Virus record (IMG/VR): IMGVR_UViG_3300040808_001015
Span: 1-33,647 of that record
Length of the DNA stretch: 33,647 nucleotides
Strand: one strand, 5' to 3'
Origin: a virus
Shown one piece after another: positions 16,293 through 23,457 of this stretch (positions are counted from its first letter, which is position 1; every line of letters begins with the position of its first letter). The translations under genes were made by a program, and so were the position numbers. Below the pieces are notes generated by a model that saw only the letters and a program-made list of their open reading frames with translations, was not told the origin of the DNA and searched no databases.

Positions 16293-16994
16293 ATGGCATT
16301 ACCAAAAATTGATTTACCTTTGAATGAGTTGGCATTACCCAGCTCAGGTGAGAAGATTAAATATAGACCGTTTACGGTTAAAGAAGAAAAGATTTTATTA
16401 GTAGCAGCAGAGACTAAAGACCCTTATGCTGAAATGATGGCAATTAAGCAAGTTGTAGGTAATTGCTTGTTTGATGTTGATGTATCTAAAATCTCAATGA
16501 TAGATTTAGAATATGTCTTTTTAAAATTAAGAGCAAGCTCTGTAAGTAATATGACAGAATTTATGATTACAGATCCTGACACAAAGGAACAGGTTAAACT
16601 TGATTTTGATGTTGAAACAATGGAAGTAGTTCATGACCCAGAACACTCTAAGGAAATTCAAATTAATGATGACTTAGTTTTATTTTTGAATTACCCATCT
16701 ATTGATGACTTTGCTGGTATTCTTGAGATGAGTCCAAACGACCCATTATTGAATTATACAATTATGGTTGCATGTTTAGATAAGATCGCAACTGAGGATG
16801 AAGTAATTTCATTTAAAGAACATAGTGAACAAGAGATTGCTGACTTTATGGATAATATGTCTGGAGACGTAATTAAAAAGATCACAAGATTTTTTGAAAC
16901 AATGCCAAAATTAAAACAAGAACTGAAATATACAAATAGTAATGGAGATGATAAGACGTTTGTCGTAGAGGGCATTCGTACTTTTTTTACCTAG
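16293..16994 (+). CDS. 26: Tail assembly chaperone/baseplate hub protein gp26
   Basis: A 233-residue protein of the gp26 type, with N-terminus LPKIDLPLNELALPSSGEKIKYRPFTVKEEKILL, close in length to T4 gp26 (208). AGGAG precedes the ATG. The gene sits directly before the tape-measure gene, where tailed phages place their tail assembly chaperone pair. It ends in ...TTT TTT ACC TAG, and a run of seven T at 16982-16988 in the phase T TTT TTT allows a -1 slip into a second frame that continues 61 codons. So this is probably both a free 233-residue protein and the first part of a longer fusion. Confidence 0.85.
   Translation: MALPKIDLPLNELALPSSGEKIKYRPFTVKEEKILLVAAETKDPYAEMMAIKQVVGNCLFDVDVSKISMIDLEYVFLKLRASSVSNMTEFMITDPDTKEQVKLDFDVETMEVVHDPEHSKEIQINDDLVLFLNYPSIDDFAGILEMSPNDPLLNYTIMVACLDKIATEDEVISFKEHSEQEIADFMDNMSGDVIKKITRFFETMPKLKQELKYTNSNGDDKTFVVEGIRTFFT
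16982..16988 (+). promoter_or_regulatory. -1 ribosomal frameshift slippery heptamer in gp26
   Basis: T TTT TTT in the zero frame, two codons before the gp26 stop TAG (16992-16994). Slipping back one base re-pairs both tRNAs perfectly and opens the -1 frame, which stays open to 17173. A weak stem can form just after it (CCTAG at 16990-16994 with CTAGG at 17012-17016, plus CTTA/TAAG inside), but at only 1 base from the slip site it is closer than usual stimulatory hairpins. Confidence 0.7.
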
Positions 16995-17173
16995 GCCTTA
17001 GTCATATAAGTCTAGGGCATTATTATCAAATTATATTCGGTTTAACTCAACACCATAAATGGAGTTTGAGTGATATAGAAGGTATGATGCCTTGGGAAAG
17101 AGATTTATATTTTCAAATGCTATTAGAGTTTTTGGAAAAGCAAAAAGAAGCACGGGAAAATAACAGAGGTTAA
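16988..17173 (+). CDS. 51: gp51-position C-terminal extension of gp26 made by -1 frameshift
   Basis: The -1 frame from 16988 encodes 61 residues (including GHYYQIIFGLTQHHKWSLSD and GMMPWERDLYFQMLLEFLEK) and stops with TAA at 17171-17173, 12 bases before the tape-measure start. There is no ATG with a Shine-Dalgarno until deep inside, so independent translation is unlikely. The MPWERDLYFQMLLEFL block resembles the C-terminal extensions of tail assembly chaperones (the 'T' part of lambda G-GT-type pairs). With the first 232 residues of gp26 the fusion would be 293 residues. It occupies the place of T4 gp51, which is much longer (249 residues); homology to gp51 itself is not shown. Confidence 0.7.
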   Translation, partial: YLGLSHISLGHYYQIIFGLTQHHKWSLSDIEGMMPWERDLYFQMLLEFLEKQKEARENNRG

Positions 17174-17185
17174 CAGGAATAAGAA

Positions 17186-19147
17186 ATGGCTGAATTAAGC
17201 GCAGATACACAAGCAATAATAAATGCTCTAACGGAGCAGGGCAGACTATTGCGTAATGATGGTAGAACTAATTCAATAAAAACTGTTAACATTAAGCTTG
17301 AGAAATTCCAAGAAAGCTTTAATGCTATGAATCAAGTATTAGCAGATATATCCGCTTCGATGAGACAGATGGTTGGAGGAGAAGGCGCGGAAGGTACAAT
17401 ATCAGTCGGTGGTGCAGCAGGACAAGCCGCTGCTTTAAGGGAAGCATTTGAAGGTCAAGAAGACCAAACTGAAGTCTTAGAACAGTTAAGAGACCAAATG
17501 AGACGACAAGCGGATCTTGATGATGCTGAATTAACTAGAAAAGAATTAGAAGAAAAAGAAAAACAAGAACAGGAAAAGAAAGATCGTCTGAAAAAACAAG
17601 GCGATGAAAATATAAAAAATCTAAAAGAAAATACAGTAACTGGACAATTAGTGTCTAACCCTGTAGGTTTCTTGACCAAAGTAATAAAAGGCGCAATGAT
17701 TGGTTTTATTGGGTTCAATGTTATAAGAGGAGTTGTTGACGCATTTACTGGTGGAGCAATGTCTAAATTTATTGAAGACATTGACTGGGAAGGTCTTGGA
17801 CAATCAATCAAATCGTTTTCTGATTTATTATTTAGTAATAAATGGTCTGCTTTTGCCGCTGTACTTGGAAGTTGGTTATTAGTTGACTTTGGTGCACCTT
17901 TAGCAGTTAACATTGTTGGACAGGCATTAAGAACAAACGCCCTAACAACTGCATTGGCAAAAATGTCACCGGGTCAAATTACATCAGCTCCAGGATTCTT
18001 TAGCGCTCAAAAAGCATTAAAGGTTGGTATGATTGGATTGGCTGGGTTAGCAATTGCCGGAATCACAGAAAAACTTGCCGAGAGCGCAGCTTATGAAAAT
18101 TTAACTGAAGATGAAATATTAAAAGCAGAACGTGCTAATTTCCAAACACCGAAGAGTTCAGCAATAACAGTTGCTGGTTATGCTGCAGCAGGTGCAACAC
18201 TTGGTTCATACTTCGGACCAAAAGGAGCATTAGTCGGACTCGCAATTGGTGCCGCTGTTGGTGCAGGTAAATTAGTCTTTGAAGCAATGCAAAGAACAAC
18301 TGAAGAAAAAGTAGATGTTGCTGAAATTGAAGAACGATTAAAAATGGATGAAATAGAAGCGGATCGTTTAGCAGCGTTAGAAATGTTAAAGAAACACGCG
18401 GAAGATGCATCCTTTACTCTATCAGATGAAGCACTGAAAAGTTTAAGAATACAAGCTGGTTTAAATCCTGAAACTGGTGAACCGATGATTGATGGGCAAA
18501 GTCAACTTGACCAACAAATCCAAGAAGTAAGATTAGAAACAGACACAGTCTTAGCAGAACAACTAAACAAACAAAAGAATATATTAGCGAGAGCAAAAAA
18601 GTCAGCCGAGAGTGGAGTATATGAACAATTTGTTCCTGACGGAATGGGTGGTGGTCAATACATTGATATAACAGATGCTACAAGAATTGCCGAACTGCAA
18701 GCACAACGAGATGCAAACCTAGCAGAACAATTAAGAGTAATGTCAGAATTAGAAGCAAGGCGTGATAAGAGAGTTGCTGAAGGTGCTGATGAAGATAATT
18801 TCATTTATCTTGCACCAAAAGGTTTCTGGGAAGGCTTTAAAGATATATGGGAAGACTCAAGCGATAGACGAGAAGATAGATTAGAAGACTTCAGAAAAAT
18901 GTTTGAAGATTACGAAGGATCTGATGTTGACGGTGATGGTAAAATTGATTTTAAAGCTAGTGAAGAAGTAATGAACCAAGCATTGGAAGCAATTAGTTCA
19001 GGGGCAATAACTCCAGACCAAGCAATCACAATTATCAAAGCAGGCGATTCACAGACAAATATTGATAGCTCAGATAAATCTACAAATTCAAAATATAACT
19101 TTAGTGCCGCAGGTATTGACGCACTATTAAATCCAAACGGTGGTTAA
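17186..19147 (+). CDS. 29: Tail tape-measure/hub protein gp29
   Basis: A 653-residue protein (T4 gp29: 590). The N-terminal third is coiled-coil, with a highly charged stretch (residues about 100-150: ELTRKELEEKEKQEQEKKDRLKK). Two hydrophobic segments follow (about 165-190, FLTKVIKGAMIGFIGFNVIR; about 326-369, Ala/Gly-rich) and then another long helix region, all as expected for a tape measure that sets tail length and may enter the host membrane. Near the C-terminus, residues 580-591 read DVDGDGKIDFKA, a calcium-loop-like DxDxDG motif. It follows the chaperone pair gp26/gp26-51, the universal place for tape measures. AGGAATAAG precedes the ATG. It is the last gene of the plus-strand unit. 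Confidence 0.85.
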   Translation: MAELSADTQAIINALTEQGRLLRNDGRTNSIKTVNIKLEKFQESFNAMNQVLADISASMRQMVGGEGAEGTISVGGAAGQAAALREAFEGQEDQTEVLEQLRDQMRRQADLDDAELTRKELEEKEKQEQEKKDRLKKQGDENIKNLKENTVTGQLVSNPVGFLTKVIKGAMIGFIGFNVIRGVVDAFTGGAMSKFIEDIDWEGLGQSIKSFSDLLFSNKWSAFAAVLGSWLLVDFGAPLAVNIVGQALRTNALTTALAKMSPGQITSAPGFFSAQKALKVGMIGLAGLAIAGITEKLAESAAYENLTEDEILKAERANFQTPKSSAITVAGYAAAGATLGSYFGPKGALVGLAIGAAVGAGKLVFEAMQRTTEEKVDVAEIEERLKMDEIEADRLAALEMLKKHAEDASFTLSDEALKSLRIQAGLNPETGEPMIDGQSQLDQQIQEVRLETDTVLAEQLNKQKNILARAKKSAESGVYEQFVPDGMGGGQYIDITDATRIAELQAQRDANLAEQLRVMSELEARRDKRVAEGADEDNFIYLAPKGFWEGFKDIWEDSSDRREDRLEDFRKMFEDYEGSDVDGDGKIDFKASEEVMNQALEAISSGAITPDQAITIIKAGDSQTNIDSSDKSTNSKYNFSAAGIDALLNPNGG

Positions 19148-19149
19148 AT

Positions 19150-19175
19150 AAAAAAGGGACCCCGAAGGATCCCCT
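19150..19175 (-). terminator. Rho-independent terminator, minus strand, with UUCG loop
   Basis: On the minus strand, GGGATCC-TTCG-GGGTCCC (19173 to 19156) folds into a 7-bp stem with one U-G pair, closed C(UUCG)G, followed by six U (19155-19150). The plus strand has a C-A mismatch and no U run, so it works mainly for transcripts coming from the peroxiredoxin side and stops them before they run into the convergent tape-measure gene. Confidence 0.88.
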
Positions 19176-19229
19176 AAAAACGGCCGAGCTGGGTGCAACT
19201 TTATCAGTGTTGTCCAACGAGGATTGTTT

Positions 19230-19739
19230 TTATTGTTTTAGATAAGCAAGAACATTTTCAGGTGCAGATTCACCATAAGGATCTGTTGGACAATCATCTT
19301 CAAATCCAGGTTCAATAAACATCTTTTCAACAACACCGTCTTCTACGACAGCAGCATATCTCCAAGATCTTTTACCGAAACCAAGATTATCCTTTGCGAC
19401 TAACATTTCCATACCTGCTGTAAATTCACAAGATCCATCAGGAATGAATTTAACATTCTTGACTCTAAGATCTTCAGCCCATGCATTCATAACAAAAGCA
19501 TCATTACAGGATACACAGTATACTTCATCTATGCCTGCTTCCACGATTTGGTCATATAATACATCAAAGCCTGGTACTTGATTTGTTGAACAGGTTGGTG
19601 TGAATGCTCCAGGTAGTGAGAACATTACAACTCTCTTACCACCAAAATAGTCATTGGTTGTTGGATATTGCCATTCAAAATCACCAGTGTCTACATTTCT
19701 GCTTCTTACTTTGAAAGTTACGTTAGGTACTTGTTTCAT
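19230..19739 (-). CDS. Peroxiredoxin (Prx5/AhpE-type redoxin)
   Basis: A 169-residue thiol peroxidase of the Prx5 group. The motif PGAFTPTCS holds the peroxidatic Cys50 with Thr47 in the P-x3-T-x2-C pattern, and Arg125 lies in the downstream RSWRYAAVV block. Length and layout match single-domain Prx5 enzymes that reduce H2O2 and alkyl peroxides using glutaredoxin or thioredoxin. Further cysteines are Cys84, Cys87 and Cys104, with one more near the C-terminus. A glutaredoxin is encoded at 32651-32866, a possible electron donor. It is the last gene before the terminator at 19150-19175, and follows hsp20 with a hairpin between. A host-derived stress gene is likely. Confidence 0.9.
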   Translation of the reverse strand: MKQVPNVTFKVRSRNVDTGDFEWQYPTTNDYFGGKRVVMFSLPGAFTPTCSTNQVPGFDVLYDQIVEAGIDEVYCVSCNDAFVMNAWAEDLRVKNVKFIPDGSCEFTAGMEMLVAKDNLGFGKRSWRYAAVVEDGVVEKMFIEPGFEDDCPTDPYGESAPENVLAYLKQ

Positions 19740-19760
19740 TATATAGTTTCCTTATCAGTT

Positions 19761-19781
19761 GGGAGGCCATTGCGACCTCCC
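19761..19781 (-). other. Hairpin between hsp20 and peroxiredoxin
   Basis: GGGAGG (19761-19766) and CCTCCC (19776-19781) can pair into a 6-bp GC stem with a 9-base loop, in either RNA. No U run follows on the minus strand, so it is more likely an RNA-stability or processing element, or a weak attenuator, than a terminator. Confidence 0.55.
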
Positions 19782-19794
19782 GGATTAAAATAGA

Positions 19795-20244
19795 TTAACC
19801 TTTGAGAAGTTCTTTCTCAGTATTAATCTTAATTTTACGTGCTTTCTTTGCCTCAGGAATAATTCTTTCCAATGAGACAGTTAAAAGACCGTTTGTGAAG
19901 TTGGCATCGATTACTTCAATATCGTCCGCAAGAGTAAAGCTTCTTTTGAACTTCTTGAAAGAAATACCACGGTGAACATAATCACCTCCGCCATTGAAGT
20001 AATCACCTGCTTCATCCCATGTGGAACGAATGGTTAATACATCTTCTTTTACTTCGATTTCTACATCATCAATATCAAGTCCTGCCAAAGCAAGGTCAAT
20101 ATAGAACTTGTCTTCGTCTCTCCTGATATTGTAAGGCGGGAAGCCTTGTGATTGATGTACTTGAGGGAACTCCACCAATCTGTCGAAGACTCTATCGAAT
20201 CCTACAGCAAAAGGGTGTAGTTGATTTATATTTAATCCAGTCAT
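19795..20244 (-). CDS. Small heat shock protein Hsp20 (alpha-crystallin type)
   Basis: A 149-residue protein from the ATG at 20244, chosen because AGGAG lies 6 bases upstream; an in-frame ATG at 20298 would add 18 residues with no ribosome site. The N-terminus LHPFAVGFDRVFDRLVEF is IbpA-like, then FPPYNIRRDEDKFYIDLALAGLD...VEIEVKEDVLTIRS, RGISFKKFKRSFTLADDIEV and the NGLLTVSLERIIPE end of the alpha-crystallin domain. Such chaperones are common in marine T4-like phages and presumably hold unfolded structural proteins or scaffold assembly. It has both an early promoter (20341-20369) and a TATAAATA late promoter (20332-20339) upstream, so it should be made through the whole infection. Confidence 0.92.
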   Translation of the reverse strand: MTGLNINQLHPFAVGFDRVFDRLVEFPQVHQSQGFPPYNIRRDEDKFYIDLALAGLDIDDVEIEVKEDVLTIRSTWDEAGDYFNGGGDYVHRGISFKKFKRSFTLADDIEVIDANFTNGLLTVSLERIIPEAKKARKIKINTEKELLKG

Positions 20245-20331
20245 TTTTATCTCCTTTAATAAGCTAGATATTATTATTTGATGGTTATTACCCATCACCT
20301 TTTGTAAAGCCCTTACGGCACCTTACTAAAT

Positions 20332-20339
20332 TATTTATA
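20332..20339 (-). promoter_or_regulatory. Late promoter (TATAAATA) for hsp20
   Basis: A perfect minus-strand TATAAATA about 90 bases upstream of the hsp20 start, lying two bases downstream of the early promoter's -10 box, so early and late starts would be about 10 bases apart. Confidence 0.65.
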
Positions 20340-20340
20340 C

Positions 20341-20369
20341 ATTATATACTAGTTTGTTAAGAATGTCAA
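20341..20369 (-). promoter_or_regulatory. Early sigma70-type promoter for hsp20
   Basis: TTGACA (20369-20364), 17-bp spacer, TATAAT (20346-20341) on the minus strand. The -35 box begins one base after the regA stop codon. It is one of seven matching promoters in the window. Confidence 0.85.
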
Positions 20370-20774
20370 CTATTCTTTTTTACCAATATTATATTTAACT
20401 GTTAAATCCCATTCATTCTTTTCTTTAAATGAAATGATTTTTATTTGATTTAGAGAAGCAATTGGATCCGCTGATTTTGAAGGATCCACAATCTTAACAA
20501 GTTCCCATTCTTCTAATAGGTTCACAATCGTATTACGACGTGAAATGTCTTCTTCTGTTAATGTATTGTGCTTACCGTCTAAAATAAACAATTCTTTAAA
20601 ATGTAGGATAGCATATCTTCCTTTCTTATGAAGGATGTGACAAGATTGATAAAGTTTCTTTTCTTTACGACTCGATATACCGATACGAGTCAATGTTTCT
20701 TTAATCTTGAGGAAGCTATCTTGTGTGGGGAGTTCGACTTCTACGCCAACTCCTTTGAAAATATCTGTGTCCAT
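20370..20774 (-). CDS. regA: RegA translational repressor
   Basis: A 134-residue protein clearly homologous to T4 RegA (122 residues): FLKIKETLTRIGISSRKEKKLYQSCHILHKKGRYAILHFKELFILDGK, then TEEDISRRNTIVNLLEEWELVKIV and IISFKEKNEWDLTVKYNIG. RegA binds AUG-containing, U-rich start regions of early mRNAs (in T4: genes 44, 45, regA and others) and blocks initiation. The N-terminus is about 10 residues longer than in T4. It follows gp62 as in T4, but gp43, its usual downstream neighbour, is elsewhere. A TATAAATA lies 59 bases before its start. Confidence 0.95.
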   Translation of the reverse strand: MDTDIFKGVGVEVELPTQDSFLKIKETLTRIGISSRKEKKLYQSCHILHKKGRYAILHFKELFILDGKHNTLTEEDISRRNTIVNLLEEWELVKIVDPSKSADPIASLNQIKIISFKEKNEWDLTVKYNIGKKE

Positions 20775-20832
20775 GATTTATATTCACCTTATTAATTATT
20801 TCTAGTGGCATGGTATATAACCATATAAGATT

Positions 20833-20840
20833 TATTTATA
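20833..20840 (-). promoter_or_regulatory. Late-type promoter (TATAAATA) upstream of regA
   Basis: A perfect minus-strand TATAAATA in the 77-base gap between gp62 and regA, 59 bases before the regA ATG. Late expression of regA and of the genes behind it is implied if it is active. Confidence 0.55.
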
Positions 20841-20851
20841 AAAATCATATT

Positions 20852-21244
20852 TTAACCACCTTCATTAATTTTATCATGGACAATTTCAAGTTGTTCTTTT
20901 GATAGAACTTTAAGATATTGTTTTGCTACGGTACGATTACATTGATATACTTGTTGGATTGCGTCAAGATTTGTATCTTTTTCGGCTTTAGGCCATTTGG
21001 AAAATCTTTTACGCTTTCTTAGAACAGAACGATAATAATCAAACTGAGCTCCATCAAATAAATGATGTCGCATATTCATTTCGTTTGCATGTAATATTGT
21101 ATCTTCAAAATTAACGAAGCCACGGTTCACGATAAAGGCATTGTACATCTTTTCAGTATGTTCAGGTATATCTGAGTTACGAATAATATCTTCCTTTGTA
21201 AAGGATGCAGCATTCATAAAATCAAACGGTGTTAGGTCTTTCAT
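20852..21244 (-). CDS. 62: Sliding-clamp loader small subunit gp62
   Basis: A 130-residue protein from the ATG at 21244, chosen because AGGAGG lies 6 bases upstream; a TTG one codon earlier is less likely. The FDFMNAASFTKEDIIRN start, then YNAFIVNRGFVNFEDTILHANEMNMR and DAIQQVYQCNRTVAKQYLKVLS match gp62 of T4-like phages. It is shorter than T4 gp62 (187) but similar to marine relatives. It forms the clamp loader with four gp44 subunits and loads gp45. Its start overlaps the end of the zinc-knuckle gene by 23 bases, so translation is probably coupled. Confidence 0.88.
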   Translation of the reverse strand: MKDLTPFDFMNAASFTKEDIIRNSDIPEHTEKMYNAFIVNRGFVNFEDTILHANEMNMRHHLFDGAQFDYYRSVLRKRKRFSKWPKAEKDTNLDAIQQVYQCNRTVAKQYLKVLSKEQLEIVHDKINEGG

Positions 21245-21404
21245 CAAGTACCTCCTGAAGCTCTTTTGCTAATATATCAAATTCTTTACCGCAAGATTCA
21301 CACAAAGTAACTTTATGCTTACCTTCCGAAGTATTCATTTCAACAGTATATGCTTTCTTTTTTGTCGTTGTTGTATTACAGTTAAAACATCTTGTCTTTA
21401 ACAT
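21222..21404 (-). CDS. Small zinc-knuckle protein between gp44 and gp62
   Basis: A 60-residue protein with two CxxC pairs, Cys6/Cys9 (RCFNCN) and Cys35/Cys38 (CESCGK), 25 residues apart: a compact zinc ribbon. A helical tail follows (EFDILAKELQEVLDER). It starts in the gp44 stop codon (TAATG) and ends 23 bases inside gp62, so it is translated between the two clamp-loader subunits. Function unknown; from the place, a replication or transcription accessory factor is a reasonable guess. T4 has no gene here. Confidence 0.8.
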   Translation of the reverse strand: MLKTRCFNCNTTTTKKKAYTVEMNTSEGKHKVTLCESCGKEFDILAKELQEVLDERPNTV

Positions 21405-22357
21405 TATACATACTCACATTCAATCATAACCTCAGTTAAGAATGCAACCATATTAATTTCTTGGTCAGCAACTAAACCTGACTTGTACATATAATCAGCT
21501 AATGTAACTATAAATCCAGCTTGTGATTGTAAAGTGACCTTTTCCGAACACATATCATAGATACGACGAAACATTTCATTCATATCTTGGTCGGAATTCT
21601 TTGCTACCCATTTACGCATATCGGTAAATTGTTTACCTTTTAATAAACGAAATAGGTCATCAATAGATTCTTGTTTCAGATTAACAAAGATACCTTCGTC
21701 AATTTTACCTGAAGCTGCATATGATTGTAGTTCAGTTAATACACGACGGAAATCAGGGAAGTGTTTTTCAATTACTTTAGCAACTACTTTAGGATCGTAT
21801 TGAACTTCTTCTTGGTCAAGAATTGCTTTGACTCTCTTGAAGAATTCCATTGCCATTTGTGGACGATCATTTGTATCAATAGTAAAATCTACTTCTGATA
21901 GCCTTGAACGTAATGGACTGATAATACGATTCTTGAAATTACAAGTAAAGATAAATCCACAGTTAGAAGAATATTCTTCAATAAAGTTACGAAGAGCAGG
22001 TTGAACATTTGCTGCGTTCAGATAATCTGCTTCGTCAAAGATTACATACTTACGTCCTGTTCCTGTGAGAGAAACAGCGGATGCGAAAGTAGAGATGTCG
22101 TATCGGAGAGTATCTATATTAACATTAAGAGAACCATTCTTTACGATATAATCGCAACCGAGTTCTTCAAGCATTGCCTTTGCGACAGTAGTCTTACCTA
22201 CACCAGGACCGCCTGTTAATAATAGATTTGGAATACTTCCGTCTGATACGAACTTACGGAATGTTTCTTTTGTCTTATCAGGTAGAATAGTATCAGCAAC
22301 TACTTGCGGACGATATTTCTCAACCCATAAGACTTCGTTTGATTTTGCATCAATCAT
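21404..22357 (-). CDS. 44: Sliding-clamp loader ATPase gp44
   Basis: A 317-residue AAA+ ATPase, the length of T4 gp44 (319). Walker A GGPGVGKT (49-56), Walker B VIFDEAD (105-111), sensor-1 region FTCN (137-140), and PLRSRLS (148-154) in place of the SRC arginine-finger motif are all present. N-terminus VLWVEKYRPQVVADTILP is typical. With gp62 it opens and loads the gp45 clamp at primer ends. The start region reads GTGAATTATGATTG, similar to RegA-sensitive starts in T4. An extended hairpin (22397-22414) precedes it. Confidence 0.97.
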   Translation of the reverse strand: MIDAKSNEVLWVEKYRPQVVADTILPDKTKETFRKFVSDGSIPNLLLTGGPGVGKTTVAKAMLEELGCDYIVKNGSLNVNIDTLRYDISTFASAVSLTGTGRKYVIFDEADYLNAANVQPALRNFIEEYSSNCGFIFTCNFKNRIISPLRSRLSEVDFTIDTNDRPQMAMEFFKRVKAILDQEEVQYDPKVVAKVIEKHFPDFRRVLTELQSYAASGKIDEGIFVNLKQESIDDLFRLLKGKQFTDMRKWVAKNSDQDMNEMFRRIYDMCSEKVTLQSQAGFIVTLADYMYKSGLVADQEINMVAFLTEVMIECEYV

Positions 22358-22396
22358 AATTCACCATAAACATAATATAAAAATTTGAGAAACCGC

Positions 22397-22414
22397 GAGG
22401 GTGTTTCCACCCTC
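22397..22414 (-). other. GC-rich hairpin with GAAA loop upstream of gp44
   Basis: On the minus strand, GAGGGTG-GAAA-CACCCTC forms a perfect 7-bp stem with a GNRA tetraloop; flanking GAGAA/TTCTC (22417-22421 with 22387-22391) may extend it. A T-rich stretch (ATTTTTATATT) begins about 14 bases later, too far for a classical terminator. It sits in the 81-base gap between the small gene and gp44, so it may set the gp45/gp44 ratio by attenuation or RNA processing. Confidence 0.7.
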
Positions 22415-22438
22415 ACTTCTCGAGAAATGAGTTATTGA

Positions 22439-22726
22439 TTACTCAACAACTTTATCAGCTAAAGGAGCACCTTCAGTTACTGATGTATCAACATTGGCAT
22501 CCTGTTGACCAAGACTTGGGTCTTGCTGAGGTCCTTTCTGTCTTAAAAATGCTTCGATTTTATTTCTTAGCATTCCTATTCCGGCAAGTTCCTGTCCTTG
22601 GAATCCACCACGTTGAGAGACTACGTCAATAATCTGCAACACAGTTGATAGGTCTCCAAGATTGATAACCACTTCTTGTTCTTGGCCTTGTTGTTGGCCA
22701 AAGTTACCTCGTACTGGTTCATTCAT
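22439..22726 (-). CDS. Conserved small protein between sliding clamp and clamp loader
   Basis: A 95-residue protein with a central helical core (INLGDLSTVLQIIDVVSQRGGFQGQELAGIGMLRNKIEAFLRQ) and low-complexity Gln-rich ends. Genes of this type occur beside gp45 in marine T4-like phages, but no function is known to me. AAGGTGAAA precedes the ATG and it lies 4 bases after gp45, so it is co-expressed with the clamp. A role in the replisome or clamp interaction is only a guess from context. Confidence 0.8.
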   Translation of the reverse strand: MNEPVRGNFGQQQGQEQEVVINLGDLSTVLQIIDVVSQRGGFQGQELAGIGMLRNKIEAFLRQKGPQQDPSLGQQDANVDTSVTEGAPLADKVVE

Positions 22727-22730
22727 AATT

Positions 22731-23393
22731 TCACCTTTTATTATAAGTCGACTTTGAATCTATAGCCACATAATATGTGACACCTTTTCCTTTAAATTCT
22801 GAGATACCTTTTGAACAAAGCGTAACCTCATAATCCAAAGACATGAGTTTTAAATTATCAGTTTTAATAATAATTTTAAACTCGTCGGCAGTATCCCCGA
22901 TTTCAACGCCAAAGTCATCTGCGCCTTCGTTCGTACTGTCGATTGCTTTCAGATAGCATTTGCCGCCTTCGCCTACAAACGCAATCTCTGAAAATTGTAA
23001 TACCCCTGCTGCTTTGAGCACCGAAGTTAATTCATCATTAGATACATTAACTACAACATCTGCTGAAGGAATAGTAATATCCTTTTCAGGTGGTGTATGT
23101 ATCATTGATAAATCTGCATAGACATATTTCGTTCTACGCTTACCTTCCGAGATAATAAAGTATTTATCAAAAAACTCTACATCTGGGTCATTATATAAAG
23201 ACAAAATTGATAAAAATCTTGAAAGATCGTATACACATGCATCTGATGGAATTTCATCAGGAATGTCTGCGATAGCAATTAATGTCTTCTCCGGAGTGAT
23301 AGTCTTAAGAACATTACCTTCTTTCATCAAGATTGACTTGTTGATTTGAGTAAAGCTTTTTAAGACCGTCAAAGTTTCGTTAGAAAATTTCAT
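22731..23393 (-). CDS. 45: DNA polymerase sliding clamp gp45
   Basis: A 220-residue protein, close to T4 gp45 (228). The N-terminus MKFSNETLTVLKSFTQINKSILMKEGNVLKT and the segments PEKTLIAIADIPDEIPSDACVYDLSRFLSIL and ISEFKGKGVTYYVAIDSKSTYNKR match the family. It is the trimeric ring that tethers gp43 and, in T4, also activates late transcription through gp33 and gp55. The early promoter at 23429-23457 is directly upstream, inside the end of the preceding glycosyltransferase gene. GGAG lies before the ATG, whose context is TATATTATGA. Confidence 0.96.
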   Translation of the reverse strand: MKFSNETLTVLKSFTQINKSILMKEGNVLKTITPEKTLIAIADIPDEIPSDACVYDLSRFLSILSLYNDPDVEFFDKYFIISEGKRRTKYVYADLSMIHTPPEKDITIPSADVVVNVSNDELTSVLKAAGVLQFSEIAFVGEGGKCYLKAIDSTNEGADDFGVEIGDTADEFKIIIKTDNLKLMSLDYEVTLCSKGISEFKGKGVTYYVAIDSKSTYNKR

Positions 23394-23428
23394 AATATAA
23401 GTTTCTCCATTGATATTATTTGTGGTAT

Positions 23429-23457
23429 ATTATATACCATTTACTTGGACTTGTCAA
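23429..23457 (-). promoter_or_regulatory. Early sigma70-type promoter for the gp45-44-62-regA operon
   Basis: TTGACA (23457-23452), 17-bp spacer, TATAAT (23434-23429). The -10 region is embedded in the dyad GGTATA-n3-TATACC (23424-23438). It overlaps the last codons of the upstream glycosyltransferase gene. Confidence 0.85.

Noticed and set aside
17455-17913. Minus-strand 152-codon frame inside the tape-measure gene
   Set aside because: It is the antisense shadow of a strongly coding gene; its Ser/Phe/Cys-rich product reflects the reversed charged coiled-coil codons.
19761-19781. GC hairpin as a terminator
   Set aside because: There is no U run on either strand after the stem, so I list it only as a hairpin of unknown role.
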